Part shown: one piece after another, positions 38,557 through 48,440 of the stretch
Layout: every line of letters begins with the position of its first letter
Numbering within the stretch: position 1 is the first letter of the stretch
From: Flavobacteriales bacterium
GTDB taxonomy: Bacteria; Bacteroidota; Bacteroidia; UBA10329
Assembly: GCA_021739625.1 (NCBI GenBank)
Contig: JAIPBJ010000001.1
Location: forward strand, 1 to 64,000
Direction: 5' to 3'
DNA: 64,000 nucleotides
Notes under the pieces: model-generated
The model's database searches: none
The model's input: only the letters and a program-made list of their open reading frames with translations
Told to the model about the DNA's origin: nothing
Program-made: the position numbers and the translations under genes

Positions 38557-39593
38557 AGTCCCAAGGTTTGGCAATGTTGTTCCCATGCCCATGCCGATCG
38601 CAATGCCTCTTCAAGGCCCAGTCCGGCCTTCCAGCCAAGCTCAGCATTTGAATAGACGGTATCTGCATAGACCTGTGTGATATCGCCCGCTCTTCTTGGG
38701 CCGATGCGATAATTCAATGACCTGCCGCTCACCTTTTCAAAGGTCCGGATCACCTCAAGAACAGTTGAACCACTTCCGGTCCCGATGTTGAACACTTCAT
38801 AGGTGGCCTTCTGCTGTCGGTCGAGCAACCTGCCGAGGGCCCGGATATGCGCCTTGGCAAGATCTACCACATGAATGTAATCGCGTATGCAAGTACCGTC
38901 AGGAGTGGGATAGTCGTTGCCATGAACGGTAAGCTGCTCGCGTTTTCCTATACCCGTCTGGGTGATGTAGGGCACAAGGTTGTTGGGTGTGCCGAGGGGC
39001 AGTTCACCGATGAGTGCGGACGCGTGTGCCCCGATGGGATTGAAATACCTCAGCGCAACCACCATCAATGAAGAACTGGCCGAGGCATCGCGCAGCACAT
39101 CCTCACATATCCTCTTCGTGTTGCCGTAGGGCGACTCGGCATCTTTGCGCGGGGCCGATTCGTTCACGGGAATCACATCGGGCTGACCATAAACGGTACA
39201 CGAGGAGGAGAATACGATGCTTTCCACCCCATGCCCGGCCATGCACTCCAGCAGGTTCACCGTCCCACCAACATTCACCCGATAGTACATCAGTGGAAAT
39301 TGGACAGACTCTCCAACGGCCTTCTTTGCAGCGAAGTGGATGACCCCTTCAATCTGTCCGTGAAACTTCTTGAAAACCCCGTCCAACGCCTCGCGGTCAG
39401 TGATGTCCACCTGCTCGAACAGTGGTCGTTTGCCACTGATCTGGGCAATGGCATCCAGCACCTCGATGCGGGAATTGCTCAGGTCATCGACCACCAGCAC
39501 CTCGTGGCCCGCCTGTAGCAGTTCCACGACCGTGTGTGAACCTATGAAACCTGTGCCGCCTGTTACGAGAATCAACTTGGGTTCAATTATCAA
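38553..39593 (-). CDS. galE: UDP-glucose 4-epimerase
   Basis: LVTGGTGFIGSHTVVELLQAGHEVLVVDDLSNS; VIHFAAKKAVGESV; FSSSCTVYGQP; RYFNPIGAHASALIGE; DGTCIRDYIHVVDLAKAHI. Confidence 0.95.
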   Translation of the reverse strand: MIIEPKLILVTGGTGFIGSHTVVELLQAGHEVLVVDDLSNSRIEVLDAIAQISGKRPLFEQVDITDREALDGVFKKFHGQIEGVIHFAAKKAVGESVQFPLMYYRVNVGGTVNLLECMAGHGVESIVFSSSCTVYGQPDVIPVNESAPRKDAESPYGNTKRICEDVLRDASASSSLMVVALRYFNPIGAHASALIGELPLGTPNNLVPYITQTGIGKREQLTVHGNDYPTPDGTCIRDYIHVVDLAKAHIRALGRLLDRQQKATYEVFNIGTGSGSTVLEVIRTFEKVSGRSLNYRIGPRRAGDITQVYADTVYSNAELGWKAGLGLEEALRSAWAWEQHCQTLGL

Positions 39594-39697
39594 TTAATAA
39601 TGAGATATTATCAGTTGGGGCCTGTGATGAGGAGGTTCGGCCCGTTTCCCCCAATTGCAGATCGACAGTTGCAGATTGTCCATCGCAAATTGAATCC

Positions 39698-40993
39698 TCA
39701 AAGGCTCCAGTATCCCAACCGGCTGATCTTTCCTTTGTAAACGCCTTTCACGTCCACCACCAGGCCCTTATCTGAAGAGATGTTCTCAAAATAGGATTCT
39801 GGAAGATCGAGATACTCCTTATGGTTCACTGCCACAACAATGGCATCGTAACCGGTGGAAGGCTCATCGCGCAGCGTGAATCCATATTCGTGCTCCACGT
39901 CCTTGGATGATGCATGAGGATCGATGACATGCACTTTCACCCCGAACGATTCCAGTTCGCGCAGAACGTCCACCACCTTCGAATTCCGGATATCTGAAAC
40001 ATTCTCTTTGAAGGTGCCGCCCATCAACAGGACTTTGCTTTTGCTGATGTTCTTGCCATTGGCGATGATGCGCTTCACCGTCTCCTGCGCCACATAGGCA
40101 CCCACCGCATCGTTGGTCGAACGGCCAGAGATGATGACCTTGCTATGGAAACCCAGTTTGCGGGCCTTGTGCGTCAGGTAGTATGGATCGACCCCTATGC
40201 AGTGACCGCCCACAAGACCGGGAAAGAACTTGAGGAAATTCCATTTGGTGCCAGCTGCTTCCAACACATCGAAGGTGTTGATGCCCATGCGGTTGAAGAT
40301 CATCGACAGCTCGTTCATCAGGGCGATGTTCACATCGCGCTGGGTGTTCTCGATGATCTTGGCAGCTTCGGCCACTTTGATGGAAGGAGCGCGGTGAACC
40401 CCCGCATCCACCACCAGCTCGTAGGTCTTCGCGATATTGTCCAACGACTCGGCATCGCAGCCGCTCACCACCTTGGTGATCTTTGAGAGCGTGTGTTCCT
40501 TGTCACCCGGATTTATCCGCTCAGGGGAGTAGCCCACTTTGAAGTCGATATTGAATTTCAACCCTGATTCGGCCTCCAGCACAGGGATGCAATCCTCTTC
40601 TGTGCAGCCGGGATATACCGTGGATTCATAGACCACATAATCACCCTTTTTCAGCGCTTTTCCCACAGTGCGCGATGCAGAGATCACAGGGCGCAGGTCG
40701 GGCAGGTTGTGCTCATCTATCGGGGTTGGAACGGCCACAATGAAGAACTTGACATCGGCCAGGTCCTTGGGGTCGGCAGTGAAAAGGATGTCCGCGCCTT
40801 CGAAGTCCTTCGCTTCCAACTCCTCGCTGGGGTCGATGTTGTTCCGCATCAGATCTACACGCTGCGCGTTGATATCGAAGCCGACCACTTTGATCTTCTT
40901 GGCGAAGGCCAACGCAATGGGAAGTCCCACATATCCAAGCCCTATGAGGGCAAGTTTGTCCTGTTTCTTAACGAGTTGCTGGTAGATGCTCAT
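39698..40993 (-). CDS. Nucleotide sugar dehydrogenase (TviB/WbpA-like)
   Basis: LALIGLGYVGLPIALAFAK; AVPTPIDEHNLPDL; YSPERINPGDKEHTLSKITKVVSG; GGHCIGVDPYYLTHKA; MGGTFKENVSDIRNSK. Confidence 0.92.
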   Translation of the reverse strand: MSIYQQLVKKQDKLALIGLGYVGLPIALAFAKKIKVVGFDINAQRVDLMRNNIDPSEELEAKDFEGADILFTADPKDLADVKFFIVAVPTPIDEHNLPDLRPVISASRTVGKALKKGDYVVYESTVYPGCTEEDCIPVLEAESGLKFNIDFKVGYSPERINPGDKEHTLSKITKVVSGCDAESLDNIAKTYELVVDAGVHRAPSIKVAEAAKIIENTQRDVNIALMNELSMIFNRMGINTFDVLEAAGTKWNFLKFFPGLVGGHCIGVDPYYLTHKARKLGFHSKVIISGRSTNDAVGAYVAQETVKRIIANGKNISKSKVLLMGGTFKENVSDIRNSKVVDVLRELESFGVKVHVIDPHASSKDVEHEYGFTLRDEPSTGYDAIVVAVNHKEYLDLPESYFENISSDKGLVVDVKGVYKGKISRLGYWSL

Positions 40994-41056
40994 CGGTGAA
41001 AGGGTGAAAGGGTGAAAAGGTGTAAAAGTGTTAAGGGATAAGATGTGATAGAGTGC

Positions 41057-41641
41057 TCAGTTTTTGCTCACCCGTCCATTTTTAAGTTGGTAGATCTCTT
41101 TGCTCTCCGGACAGGTCGCAAGCCCATTCGTATCAAAGCTGAGACGATGTCCGTACTCGCTCATCCAGCCTATCTGGCGTGATGGATTGCCAACCACCAG
41201 AGCGAATGCAGGAACCTCTTTGGTCACCACGGCCCCCGCTCCGATAAAAGCGAATTCACCGATGTTGTGACCGCAGACGATGGTCGCATTTGCACCAATG
41301 GACGCGCCACGGCCTACGCGGGTCTCCATATACTGATCCCTGCGGTTCACCGCACTTCGCGGGTTGATGACGTTCGTGAACACCATGCTCGGGCCCAAGA
41401 ATACGTCATCCTCGCATATCACCCCTGTGTAGATGGAGACGTTGTTCTGAACCTTGACGTTGTTGCCAAGCACCACGCCTGGAGACACCACCACATTCTG
41501 CCCCAGATTGCAGTTCGCTCCGATGGTGCAGTTTGGCATCACATGGCTGAAATGCCAGATGCGCGTTCCCTTACCGATGGTGCAACCCTCGTCAATCACA
41601 GCAGTCTCATGGGCGATGTAGTTCGTATCCATTGTTTCCAT
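41057..41641 (-). CDS. Left-handed beta-helix acyltransferase (WbpD-like)
   Basis: Hexapeptide repeats: IGKGTRIWHFSHVMPNCTIGANCNLGQNVVVSPGVVLGNNVKVQNNVSIYTGVICEDDVFLGPSMVFTNVINPRSAV. Confidence 0.9.
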   Translation of the reverse strand: METMDTNYIAHETAVIDEGCTIGKGTRIWHFSHVMPNCTIGANCNLGQNVVVSPGVVLGNNVKVQNNVSIYTGVICEDDVFLGPSMVFTNVINPRSAVNRRDQYMETRVGRGASIGANATIVCGHNIGEFAFIGAGAVVTKEVPAFALVVGNPSRQIGWMSEYGHRLSFDTNGLATCPESKEIYQLKNGRVSKN

Positions 41642-41676
41642 CAGATTTCCTCCGCTCAGGGGAGGTCAGGAGGGGT

Positions 41677-42678
41677 CTATTTCCGAATGTACCCCTCGAA
41701 GGTGTTGTGCTCTTTCTTATGAAGTTCATCAGATGAGAGGCTCTTGAAATACTCGTAGGTGATCTTCAGTCCTTGGGCACGGCCCACTTTCGGCTCCCAA
41801 CCGAGAATGCTGCGAGCTTTGGTGATGTCTGGTTGCCGCTGCATCGGGTCGTCCACTGGAAGCGGTCTGTAAATCACCTTTTGCTTCGTTCCTGTAAGTG
41901 CAATGATTTCCTCCGCGAACTGCGAAATGGTGATCTCATCGGGGTTGCCGATGTTCACCGGTTCGGCATAGTCCGACAGCAGCAGGCGATGGATTCCTTC
42001 AACAAGGTCGTCCACGTAGCAGAACGAGCGGGTCTGCGAGCCGTCACCGAAAACCGTGAGGTCCTCACCACGCAGTGCCTGCCCGATGAATGCCGGCAAC
42101 ACCCTTCCGTCATTCAGCCGCATCCTTGGGCCATAAGTGTTGAAGATGCGGATGATGCGCGTCTCCAGCCCGTGATAGCGGTGATAGGCCATGGTGATGG
42201 CCTCCTGAAAACGCTTGGCCTCGTCATACACCCCCCGTGGGCCGATGGTGTTCACGTTGCCGTGATACTCCTCGGTCTGCGGATGAACGGTCGGGTCGCC
42301 ATAGACCTCTGAGGTCGATGCGACCAGTATGCGCGCTCCTTTTGCCTTGGCAAGTCCGAGGAGGTTGTGTGTTCCCAATGATCCGACCTTCAGTGTCTGA
42401 ATCGGAATCTTGAGATAGTCGATCGGGCTGGCTGGCGAGGCGAAGTGGAGGATGTAGTCAAGGTCTCCGGCCACATGCACGAACTTGCTCACATCGTGGT
42501 GATAGAACTCGAACTCTTTCAGCTTGAAAAGGTGCTCGATGTTGCGCAGGTCGCCCGTGATGAGGTTGTCCATCGCCACCACCTGATACCCTTCGGCAAT
42601 GAACCGGTCGCAGAGGTGCGAACCGAGGAAGCCTGCGGCACCGGTGATCAGGATTCTCTTATTCGAGCTGTTAGCCAT
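41677..42678 (-). CDS. UDP-glucuronate decarboxylase (UXS-like extended SDR)
   Basis: [97 protein letters not shown]. Confidence 0.92.
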   Translation of the reverse strand: MANSSNKRILITGAAGFLGSHLCDRFIAEGYQVVAMDNLITGDLRNIEHLFKLKEFEFYHHDVSKFVHVAGDLDYILHFASPASPIDYLKIPIQTLKVGSLGTHNLLGLAKAKGARILVASTSEVYGDPTVHPQTEEYHGNVNTIGPRGVYDEAKRFQEAITMAYHRYHGLETRIIRIFNTYGPRMRLNDGRVLPAFIGQALRGEDLTVFGDGSQTRSFCYVDDLVEGIHRLLLSDYAEPVNIGNPDEITISQFAEEIIALTGTKQKVIYRPLPVDDPMQRQPDITKARSILGWEPKVGRAQGLKITYEYFKSLSSDELHKKEHNTFEGYIRK

Positions 42679-42745
42679 TAGCTGTTCGCCTTAAGTAGCG
42701 GTGAATCCCGCTGCGGGTCGGGACCATTTTCAATCTTCCAATTTC

Positions 42746-44068
42746 TCATTTTCCTGCTGGAACAACCGTTCTGCGCCCGATGCTGTTGTAGTAGAACCCA
42801 AGTTCGGCCATGTGAGGAAGGTCGTAGAGGTTGCGGCCATCAAAGATGACCTTCTCTTTCAGCAGATCGGTGAGTTTGTCAAAATCAGGGGAGCGGAACA
42901 CAGACCATTCCGTAGCGATGATGAGTGCATCAGCATCTCTCAAAGCTTCATATTGGTCTGATGCGAAGGAGATCTTATCGCCCAGCAGTCTTTTCACATT
43001 GCCCATCGCCTCAGGGTCGAATGCCGTGATGGTGGCTCCTGCCTCCAACAGTTTGGCAATGACATAAAGGGCAGGCGCTTCGCGAATGTCGTCCGTATCG
43101 GGCTTGAAGGCAAGGCCCCAAAGCGCAAAATGCCTGCCTTTGAGCTCGCCTCCGAAGAAGTCAAGGATCTTGGGCACGATGATGGTCTTCTGCTGCTCGT
43201 TCACTTTCATCACGCTGGCGAGCAGTGGGAATTCATAGCCTGCATCGTTAGCGGACTTGGCCAACGCCTGCACATCTTTGGGGAAGCAGCTTCCACCATA
43301 GCCGATGCCTGGGAAAAGGAACCGCTTGCCGATACGGGTGTCAGTGCCGATGCCAATGCGCACCTTGTCCACGTCTGCGTCCAAACGCTCACAGAGATTA
43401 GCGATCTCGTTCATGAAGGTGATCTTGGTGGCGAGGAAGGCGTTGGCAGCGTACTTCGTCAGCTCGGCACTCTTCTCATCCATGAAAATGATGGGATTGC
43501 CCTGCCGCACATACGGCTTGTACAGTTCTTCCATGATGGCCTCTGCCCGCTTGCTGCTGGTGCCCACCACCACTCGGTCGGGCTTAAGGAAGTCGTCCAC
43601 CGCAAAGCCTTCGCGCAAGAACTCAGGATTGGAGACAACGTCAAAGTCCACTTTGGCGTGTTTCGCCACCGCTGCGGTCACTTTGTCGGCAGTGCCCACT
43701 GGGACAGTGCTCTTGTCCACGATCACCTTGTAGTCGGTGATGATCTTACCCAATTCTTCAGCAACACCCAGAACGTAGGAGAGGTCTGCACTGCCATCTT
43801 CGCCCGGAGGGGTTGGCAATGCAAGGAATATCACCTTGGCATCCTTGATGGCCGAGGCCAGGTCGGTAGTGAAACTAAGGCGGTCCTGCTTGATGTTCCT
43901 GTGAAAAAGCACGTCAAGGTGCGGCTCATAGATGGGCACTTCACCATTGCGCATCCGTTCGACCTTCGATGAGTCGATGTCCACGCAGGTAACGGTATTG
44001 CCCGTCTCGGCAAGGCAAGTGCCTGTGACGAGTCCCACATATCCCGTACCTACAACCGCTATTTTCAT
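42746..44068 (-). CDS. UDP-glucose 6-dehydrogenase
   Basis: MKIAVVGTGYVGLVTGTCLAETGNTVTCVDID; VSNPEFLREGFAVDDFLKPDRVVVG; FPGIGYGGSCFPKDVQAL; LWGLAFKPDTDDIREAPAL. Confidence 0.95.
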   Translation of the reverse strand: MKIAVVGTGYVGLVTGTCLAETGNTVTCVDIDSSKVERMRNGEVPIYEPHLDVLFHRNIKQDRLSFTTDLASAIKDAKVIFLALPTPPGEDGSADLSYVLGVAEELGKIITDYKVIVDKSTVPVGTADKVTAAVAKHAKVDFDVVSNPEFLREGFAVDDFLKPDRVVVGTSSKRAEAIMEELYKPYVRQGNPIIFMDEKSAELTKYAANAFLATKITFMNEIANLCERLDADVDKVRIGIGTDTRIGKRFLFPGIGYGGSCFPKDVQALAKSANDAGYEFPLLASVMKVNEQQKTIIVPKILDFFGGELKGRHFALWGLAFKPDTDDIREAPALYVIAKLLEAGATITAFDPEAMGNVKRLLGDKISFASDQYEALRDADALIIATEWSVFRSPDFDKLTDLLKEKVIFDGRNLYDLPHMAELGFYYNSIGRRTVVPAGK

Positions 44069-44114
44069 TGTCTATTTAAAATGATTCGTGATGATTGGGC
44101 CGGATGCCTGATGG

Positions 44115-45248
44115 TCATTGTGCGGCAACGCCCTCCAACACCTTTTGAATGATGTATTCCAGTTGGTCCGCATCCATTTCTGTGTGGATCGGGAGGGAAA
44201 GAACATTGTCGCAAAGCATATCGGTGACAGGGAAAGCCGCATCATCGTAACGCGTGTCCTGAAATGCTTTCTGCTTGTGCAGTGGAATCGGGTAATAGAT
44301 CATGCTCGGAACCCCGTTCTGCGCAAGGAAATTACGGAGCCTGTCACGGTCAATGCCGTTGAGCACCACCGTGTATTGATGGAAAACGTGGGTGGATCTG
44401 GGATGCTGGTTTGGGATCCTGATGCGCGGATGCTTCTCAAAGGCATCACCATAGGCATCGGCCACAGCCTGCCTGTTGGCGATGTACTCGTCCAGATACC
44501 TCAGCTTCACACGGAGAATGGCCGCCTGCAATGCATCGAGCCGCGAGTTGCAGCCCACCACGTCATGCACATACTGTTTTGACTGTCCGTGCGAGGCGAT
44601 CATCTTTGCGATGCGTGCCATCTCATCGTCATTGGTCATGATGGCACCTCCGTCACCGTAACAGCCCAGATTCTTGGACGGGAAGAACGAGGTGCAACCG
44701 AAGATGCCCATGGTTCCTGCCATCACAACTTTGCCACTGGAGAACAGGTAATCGGCACCTATGGCCTGAGCATTGTCCTCAATGATGTGAATCCCATGTC
44801 TCTCGCCCAATGCCAGCAACCGTTCCATGTCGGCACATTGGCCGTAGAGATGAACGGGCACGATGACCTTGGTTCTTGGTGTGATGGCAGCTTCCACCTG
44901 TGCAATGTCGATGGTATAGGTGTCGGCATCCACATCCACCAGCACAGGTGTCAGGCCAAGCAGGGCAATGACCTCGGCAGTGGCTATGTAGGTGAATGTT
45001 GGGGTGATGACCTCGTCACCGGGCTTCAGCCCAAGGGCCATCATGGCAATTTGCAAAGCATCGGTGCCATTGGCGCACGGAATCACATGCTTCACGCCAA
45101 GGTAAGCCTCCAGTTCTGCTTTGAATCCGTCAACTTCGGGGCCTCCTATGAACTTGGTGGAGCGAATGGTGCCCAGCACCGCATCGTCAATCTCCTTTTG
45201 AATGCGTTCATACTGCGCCCCGAGATCTACCATCTGAATTTCACGCAA
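44115..45248 (-). CDS. DegT/DnrJ/EryC1/StrS aminotransferase (WbpE-like)
   Basis: MVDLGAQYERIQKEIDDAV; ANGTDALQIAMMALGLKPGDEVITPTFTYIATAE; VHLYGQCADM; EDNAQAIGA; FFPSKNLGCYGDGGAIMT. Confidence 0.93.
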   Translation of the reverse strand: MREIQMVDLGAQYERIQKEIDDAVLGTIRSTKFIGGPEVDGFKAELEAYLGVKHVIPCANGTDALQIAMMALGLKPGDEVITPTFTYIATAEVIALLGLTPVLVDVDADTYTIDIAQVEAAITPRTKVIVPVHLYGQCADMERLLALGERHGIHIIEDNAQAIGADYLFSSGKVVMAGTMGIFGCTSFFPSKNLGCYGDGGAIMTNDDEMARIAKMIASHGQSKQYVHDVVGCNSRLDALQAAILRVKLRYLDEYIANRQAVADAYGDAFEKHPRIRIPNQHPRSTHVFHQYTVVLNGIDRDRLRNFLAQNGVPSMIYYPIPLHKQKAFQDTRYDDAAFPVTDMLCDNVLSLPIHTEMDADQLEYIIQKVLEGVAAQ

Positions 45249-45358
45249 AGCCTCTGATTTAAGATTTCTACTCTCTTAAGGGCGGCAAATATAGCCATGG
45301 GGATGAGGGTGGGTGGGCAAAATCCAAGTTTGTGAGGATTTTGGATGCCCTGCCTTGA

Positions 45359-46486
45359 TCACCAATGCAAGAGCTCTTTCGCAAACCTGCTCCAACTGAA
45401 TTTCTCCCTCTCCTTGGGCAGGTTGTCCCGGAATGTCTGTTCGTCATTCCCAGAGAAGAAATCATTGAGGTGCCGTGCAATGGACGAGGGTTGCGGAGGG
45501 CACACATGGCCGACCGTTCTGTGCGGTACCATCTCGGGCAGGCCGCCCACATCTGTCACCAGCATGGGTGTTCCGAAATGATAGGCTATCTGCGTCACCC
45601 CGCTTTGGGTGGCACTGCGGTACGGCTGTGCCATGATGTTGGCCGCACAGAAATAGTATTTCACTTCATTCTCCGGGATGAAGTTGTCATGCAGAATGAC
45701 ATGCTTTTCAAGACCGTTCTTCCTTATGATTTCGAGGCATTCCTCCTTGCCTTCGTAAAACTCTCCTGCAACGACAACTTTGAGACCGGTGCGGTCGGGC
45801 ATCTGCGCCACGGCTTCCAATAGCAGGTCGAGGCCCTTGTAGTGCCGCACAATGCCGAAGAAAAGAATGACGCGGTCGTTTTCGGAAAGCCCAAGTCGCT
45901 TCCTTGCCTCGGCCATGGGCACCGACTCACCGAAGTGGTCATAAACCGGATGATACAGGAGCTTGCGGGCCTTTGTGCGGTCGTAGGAACTGAGGTCGGC
46001 CATCACACTTGACGACATCACAGCGAAGTGGTCGCAGGAGTTCAGGAACATCTTGGTCAGACTGCGGTCGCCAATGCGGTGCTCGTGCGGGATCACGTTG
46101 TCCAGCAGACCCACGATCCGAACATCGGAGCGTTTCTTCACATAGCGGCAAATGGCCGAAAGTGCAGGGGCCATGAACGGGATCCAGAAGCGGACAATGA
46201 TGATGTCCGGCTTTTCCTCAAGGATTTTCCTTGCGGTCGAAAGCCAGGTCCATGGGGCAATCGAGTTGATGGTGGTGCGGATGCGCATCGTCCCAAGGTC
46301 GTGGGCACCCTCTTCCATCTGTGTTTTTCCAGGAAAAAGGAAATCGGGATATTGAAGCGAGAAAGAATAGATCACGTTCTCTACGCCCATCTTGGTGAGT
46401 TGCCGGCTCAGCGACTCATTGAGCTGAGCAATGCCGCCCCTGAGCGGATAGGCGGGTCCGATGATGACACATTTCTCAGGCAGCAT
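45359..46486 (-). CDS. GT4-like glycosyltransferase
   Basis: VIIGPAYPLRGGIAQLNESLSRQL; ILFFGIVRHYKGLDLLLEAV; AQPYRSATQSGVTQIAYHFGTPMLVTDVGGLPEMV. Confidence 0.88.
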   Translation of the reverse strand: MLPEKCVIIGPAYPLRGGIAQLNESLSRQLTKMGVENVIYSFSLQYPDFLFPGKTQMEEGAHDLGTMRIRTTINSIAPWTWLSTARKILEEKPDIIIVRFWIPFMAPALSAICRYVKKRSDVRIVGLLDNVIPHEHRIGDRSLTKMFLNSCDHFAVMSSSVMADLSSYDRTKARKLLYHPVYDHFGESVPMAEARKRLGLSENDRVILFFGIVRHYKGLDLLLEAVAQMPDRTGLKVVVAGEFYEGKEECLEIIRKNGLEKHVILHDNFIPENEVKYYFCAANIMAQPYRSATQSGVTQIAYHFGTPMLVTDVGGLPEMVPHRTVGHVCPPQPSSIARHLNDFFSGNDEQTFRDNLPKEREKFSWSRFAKELLHW

Positions 46487-46559
46487 ATCAGGTTCTCAGC
46501 GTATCAGGCACTCAGGACATCAGCAATCGGCAGGTTCGGTCAACCTTGAACATGAAACG

Positions 46560-47528
46560 TCAAACCTTGGACCCTTCTCCCTCTATCGTCTCCGAGATGT
46601 GATAATGATTCCGCTCGCTGGACGAACGTGCGATCATCTCTGCAAGAAAACCCGCGAGGAACAATTGTGTTCCGAGCACCATCGCCAAAAGTCCGAGATA
46701 GAACAGCGGCTGGTCGGTCACCTCGCGAAAAATCGCCCCGTTTGTTATTGCGAGCACTTTCTGCGTCAGCAGGTAGAGACTCACAGCGCCTCCCATCATG
46801 AACATCAACATGCCCACGCTGCCGAAAAAGTGCATCGGACGCTTACCGAAGCGGCTCACGAAGGTGATGACCATCAGGTCGAGCGGGCCGTTGATGAACC
46901 GCTCCATCCCAAACTTGGTGACCCCGAATTTCCGTTCCTGGTGCTGCACCACCTTTTCCCCGATCTTTCTGAAACCGGCCCATTTGGCGATGACCGGGAT
47001 GTAGCGGTGCATCTCGCCATAGACCTCTATGCTCTTCACCACATCCCTGCGATAGGCCTTCAGCCCACAGTTGAAATCGTGGAGCTGGATACCCGACATG
47101 CGCCTTGCGGCCCAATTGTAGAGCTTGGTGGGGATGGTCTTGCTGAGTGGGTCAAAACGTTTCTGTTTCCAGCCCGACACTATGTCCAGTCCCTGCTCGG
47201 TGATCATGCGATACAGCTCCGGGATCTCCTCCGGGCTGTCCTGAAGGTCGGCATCCATTGTGATGATCACATCGCCCTGCGCCTTGGCGAAACCGCAGTT
47301 CAACCCGGCCGATTTGCCATAGTTGCGTCTGAATCTCAGCGCGATGATGTTCGGATTCTCTTGCCTCAGTTGGCGGATGATCTGCCACGAATTGTCGGTG
47401 CTGCCATCGTCCACGAACACGATCTCGTAGCTGAATCCGTGCGCTGTCATCACACGCTCGATCCAAGCTGTGAGCTCGGGCAGCGATTCGGCCTCATTGA
47501 AAAGCGGGATGACGAGGGAAAGCTGCAA
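46560..47528 (-). CDS. GT2 family glycosyltransferase (DPM1/GtrB-like) with two C-terminal TMs
   Basis: LSLVIPLFNEAESLPEL; VFVDDGSTDNSWQII; DADLQDSPEEIPELYRM; C-terminal TMs. Confidence 0.9.
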   Translation of the reverse strand: MQLSLVIPLFNEAESLPELTAWIERVMTAHGFSYEIVFVDDGSTDNSWQIIRQLRQENPNIIALRFRRNYGKSAGLNCGFAKAQGDVIITMDADLQDSPEEIPELYRMITEQGLDIVSGWKQKRFDPLSKTIPTKLYNWAARRMSGIQLHDFNCGLKAYRRDVVKSIEVYGEMHRYIPVIAKWAGFRKIGEKVVQHQERKFGVTKFGMERFINGPLDLMVITFVSRFGKRPMHFFGSVGMLMFMMGGAVSLYLLTQKVLAITNGAIFREVTDQPLFYLGLLAMVLGTQLFLAGFLAEMIARSSSERNHYHISETIEGEGSKV

Positions 47529-47638
47529 GGGATTGATTATTGTCGATTGATTATTGTTGATCGGTGCTTCGGCTTGGAGAACATTGGTTGAAGCTCTGTT
47601 TGCTTGAAGCTTGTGGCATAAGGCCTGCAGCTATTTTC

Positions 47639-48142
47639 TCACTTGAAATTCGCCTCAAACGACTCGTCATTCTTTTTGAAAACGGCTGCGGCAATCAACG
47701 AGATGATGAAACCGGTGAATGCACTGCTGATGATGGTCATGAAGAACATCGGAACAGGCTTGAAGATCTTCTCATAGATGCCCATCATCATGTCAACCTG
47801 CGAAGTGGGCAGGCCCTGCTCAAAAAGCTGGTCCTCCATCTTCACAAGCAGTCGGGCAAGTTGCTCGGTGTCAATAAAACTCATGTGGATGAACGCATAG
47901 AAGGCCGAGATGATACCCCCGAAGAAGGCGATGGCAGTGCCGGTAGCCAACCCCTCGCCATAGGTGATGAAGCCTTCCTGATGCTTCCTGCGCTGAACAA
48001 TCCCGTAGCAGATCACCCCGATCATGAGGCCATAGGTGAGTCCCACAGCATTCGATTCGCTCATTCCCAACAGGTAGAGTGTCACCGAGAACATGATGAG
48101 CAGCAGGCCCAGCACCGCGCCCCAATTCATTGCGTGTCTCAT
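47639..48142 (-). CDS. DUF4199 domain membrane protein
   Basis: 167 aa, 4 TM; GLATGTAIAFFGGIISAFYAFIHMSFIDTEQLARLL. Confidence 0.75.
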   Translation of the reverse strand: MRHAMNWGAVLGLLLIMFSVTLYLLGMSESNAVGLTYGLMIGVICYGIVQRRKHQEGFITYGEGLATGTAIAFFGGIISAFYAFIHMSFIDTEQLARLLVKMEDQLFEQGLPTSQVDMMMGIYEKIFKPVPMFFMTIISSAFTGFIISLIAAAVFKKNDESFEANFK

Positions 48143-48200
48143 GCAGTCTGTGTTTTGAACATCGGCAAATATAGGAACCTGCCATGTGCGGAATGGGCGG

Positions 48201-48229
48201 TTGTTCTGCTCACAATAGTTCTACCTTTG
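48201..48229 (+). promoter_or_regulatory. Bacteroidota-type promoter (TTG - 18 nt - TACCTTTG) for SRP RNA
   Basis: TTG 48201-48203, TACCTTTG 48222-48229, 4 nt before the RNA 5' end. Confidence 0.7.
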
Positions 48230-48233
48230 CAGC

Positions 48234-48331
48234 GGGGTAAGTCCTGTGCGACCAGCTCCCATCTAATCCCCCAGAGCAGGAATGCAGCAAGGGTCGGTGG
48301 TTGTAGCGGTGCGACACAGTCAGCTTACCCC
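48234..48331 (+). ncRNA. ffs: Bacterial small signal recognition particle RNA (4.5S-type)
   Basis: GGGGTAAGTCCTGTGCGACCAGCTCCCATCTAATCCCCCAGAGCAGGAATGCAGCAAGGGTCGGTGGTTGTAGCGGTGCGACACAGTCAGCTTACCCC: complementary ends, apical CAGAGCAGGAATGCAGCAAGGG with GGAA loop, then T-tract. Confidence 0.9.
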
Positions 48332-48440
48332 ATTTTTTGTGCCCTGAAGTGAACCATGGGGCCAGAACCAGAATCCTCATTGACCCTCCAGATTTGAGAC
48401 GATCACTCAAAATTGCAGGGTCAGTCCTTTCGTAGTTCGG

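Noticed and set aside
42700-42722. GAATCCCGCTGCGGGTCGGGACC as a terminator
   Set aside because: Short stem with no T-tract in either orientation; insufficient support.
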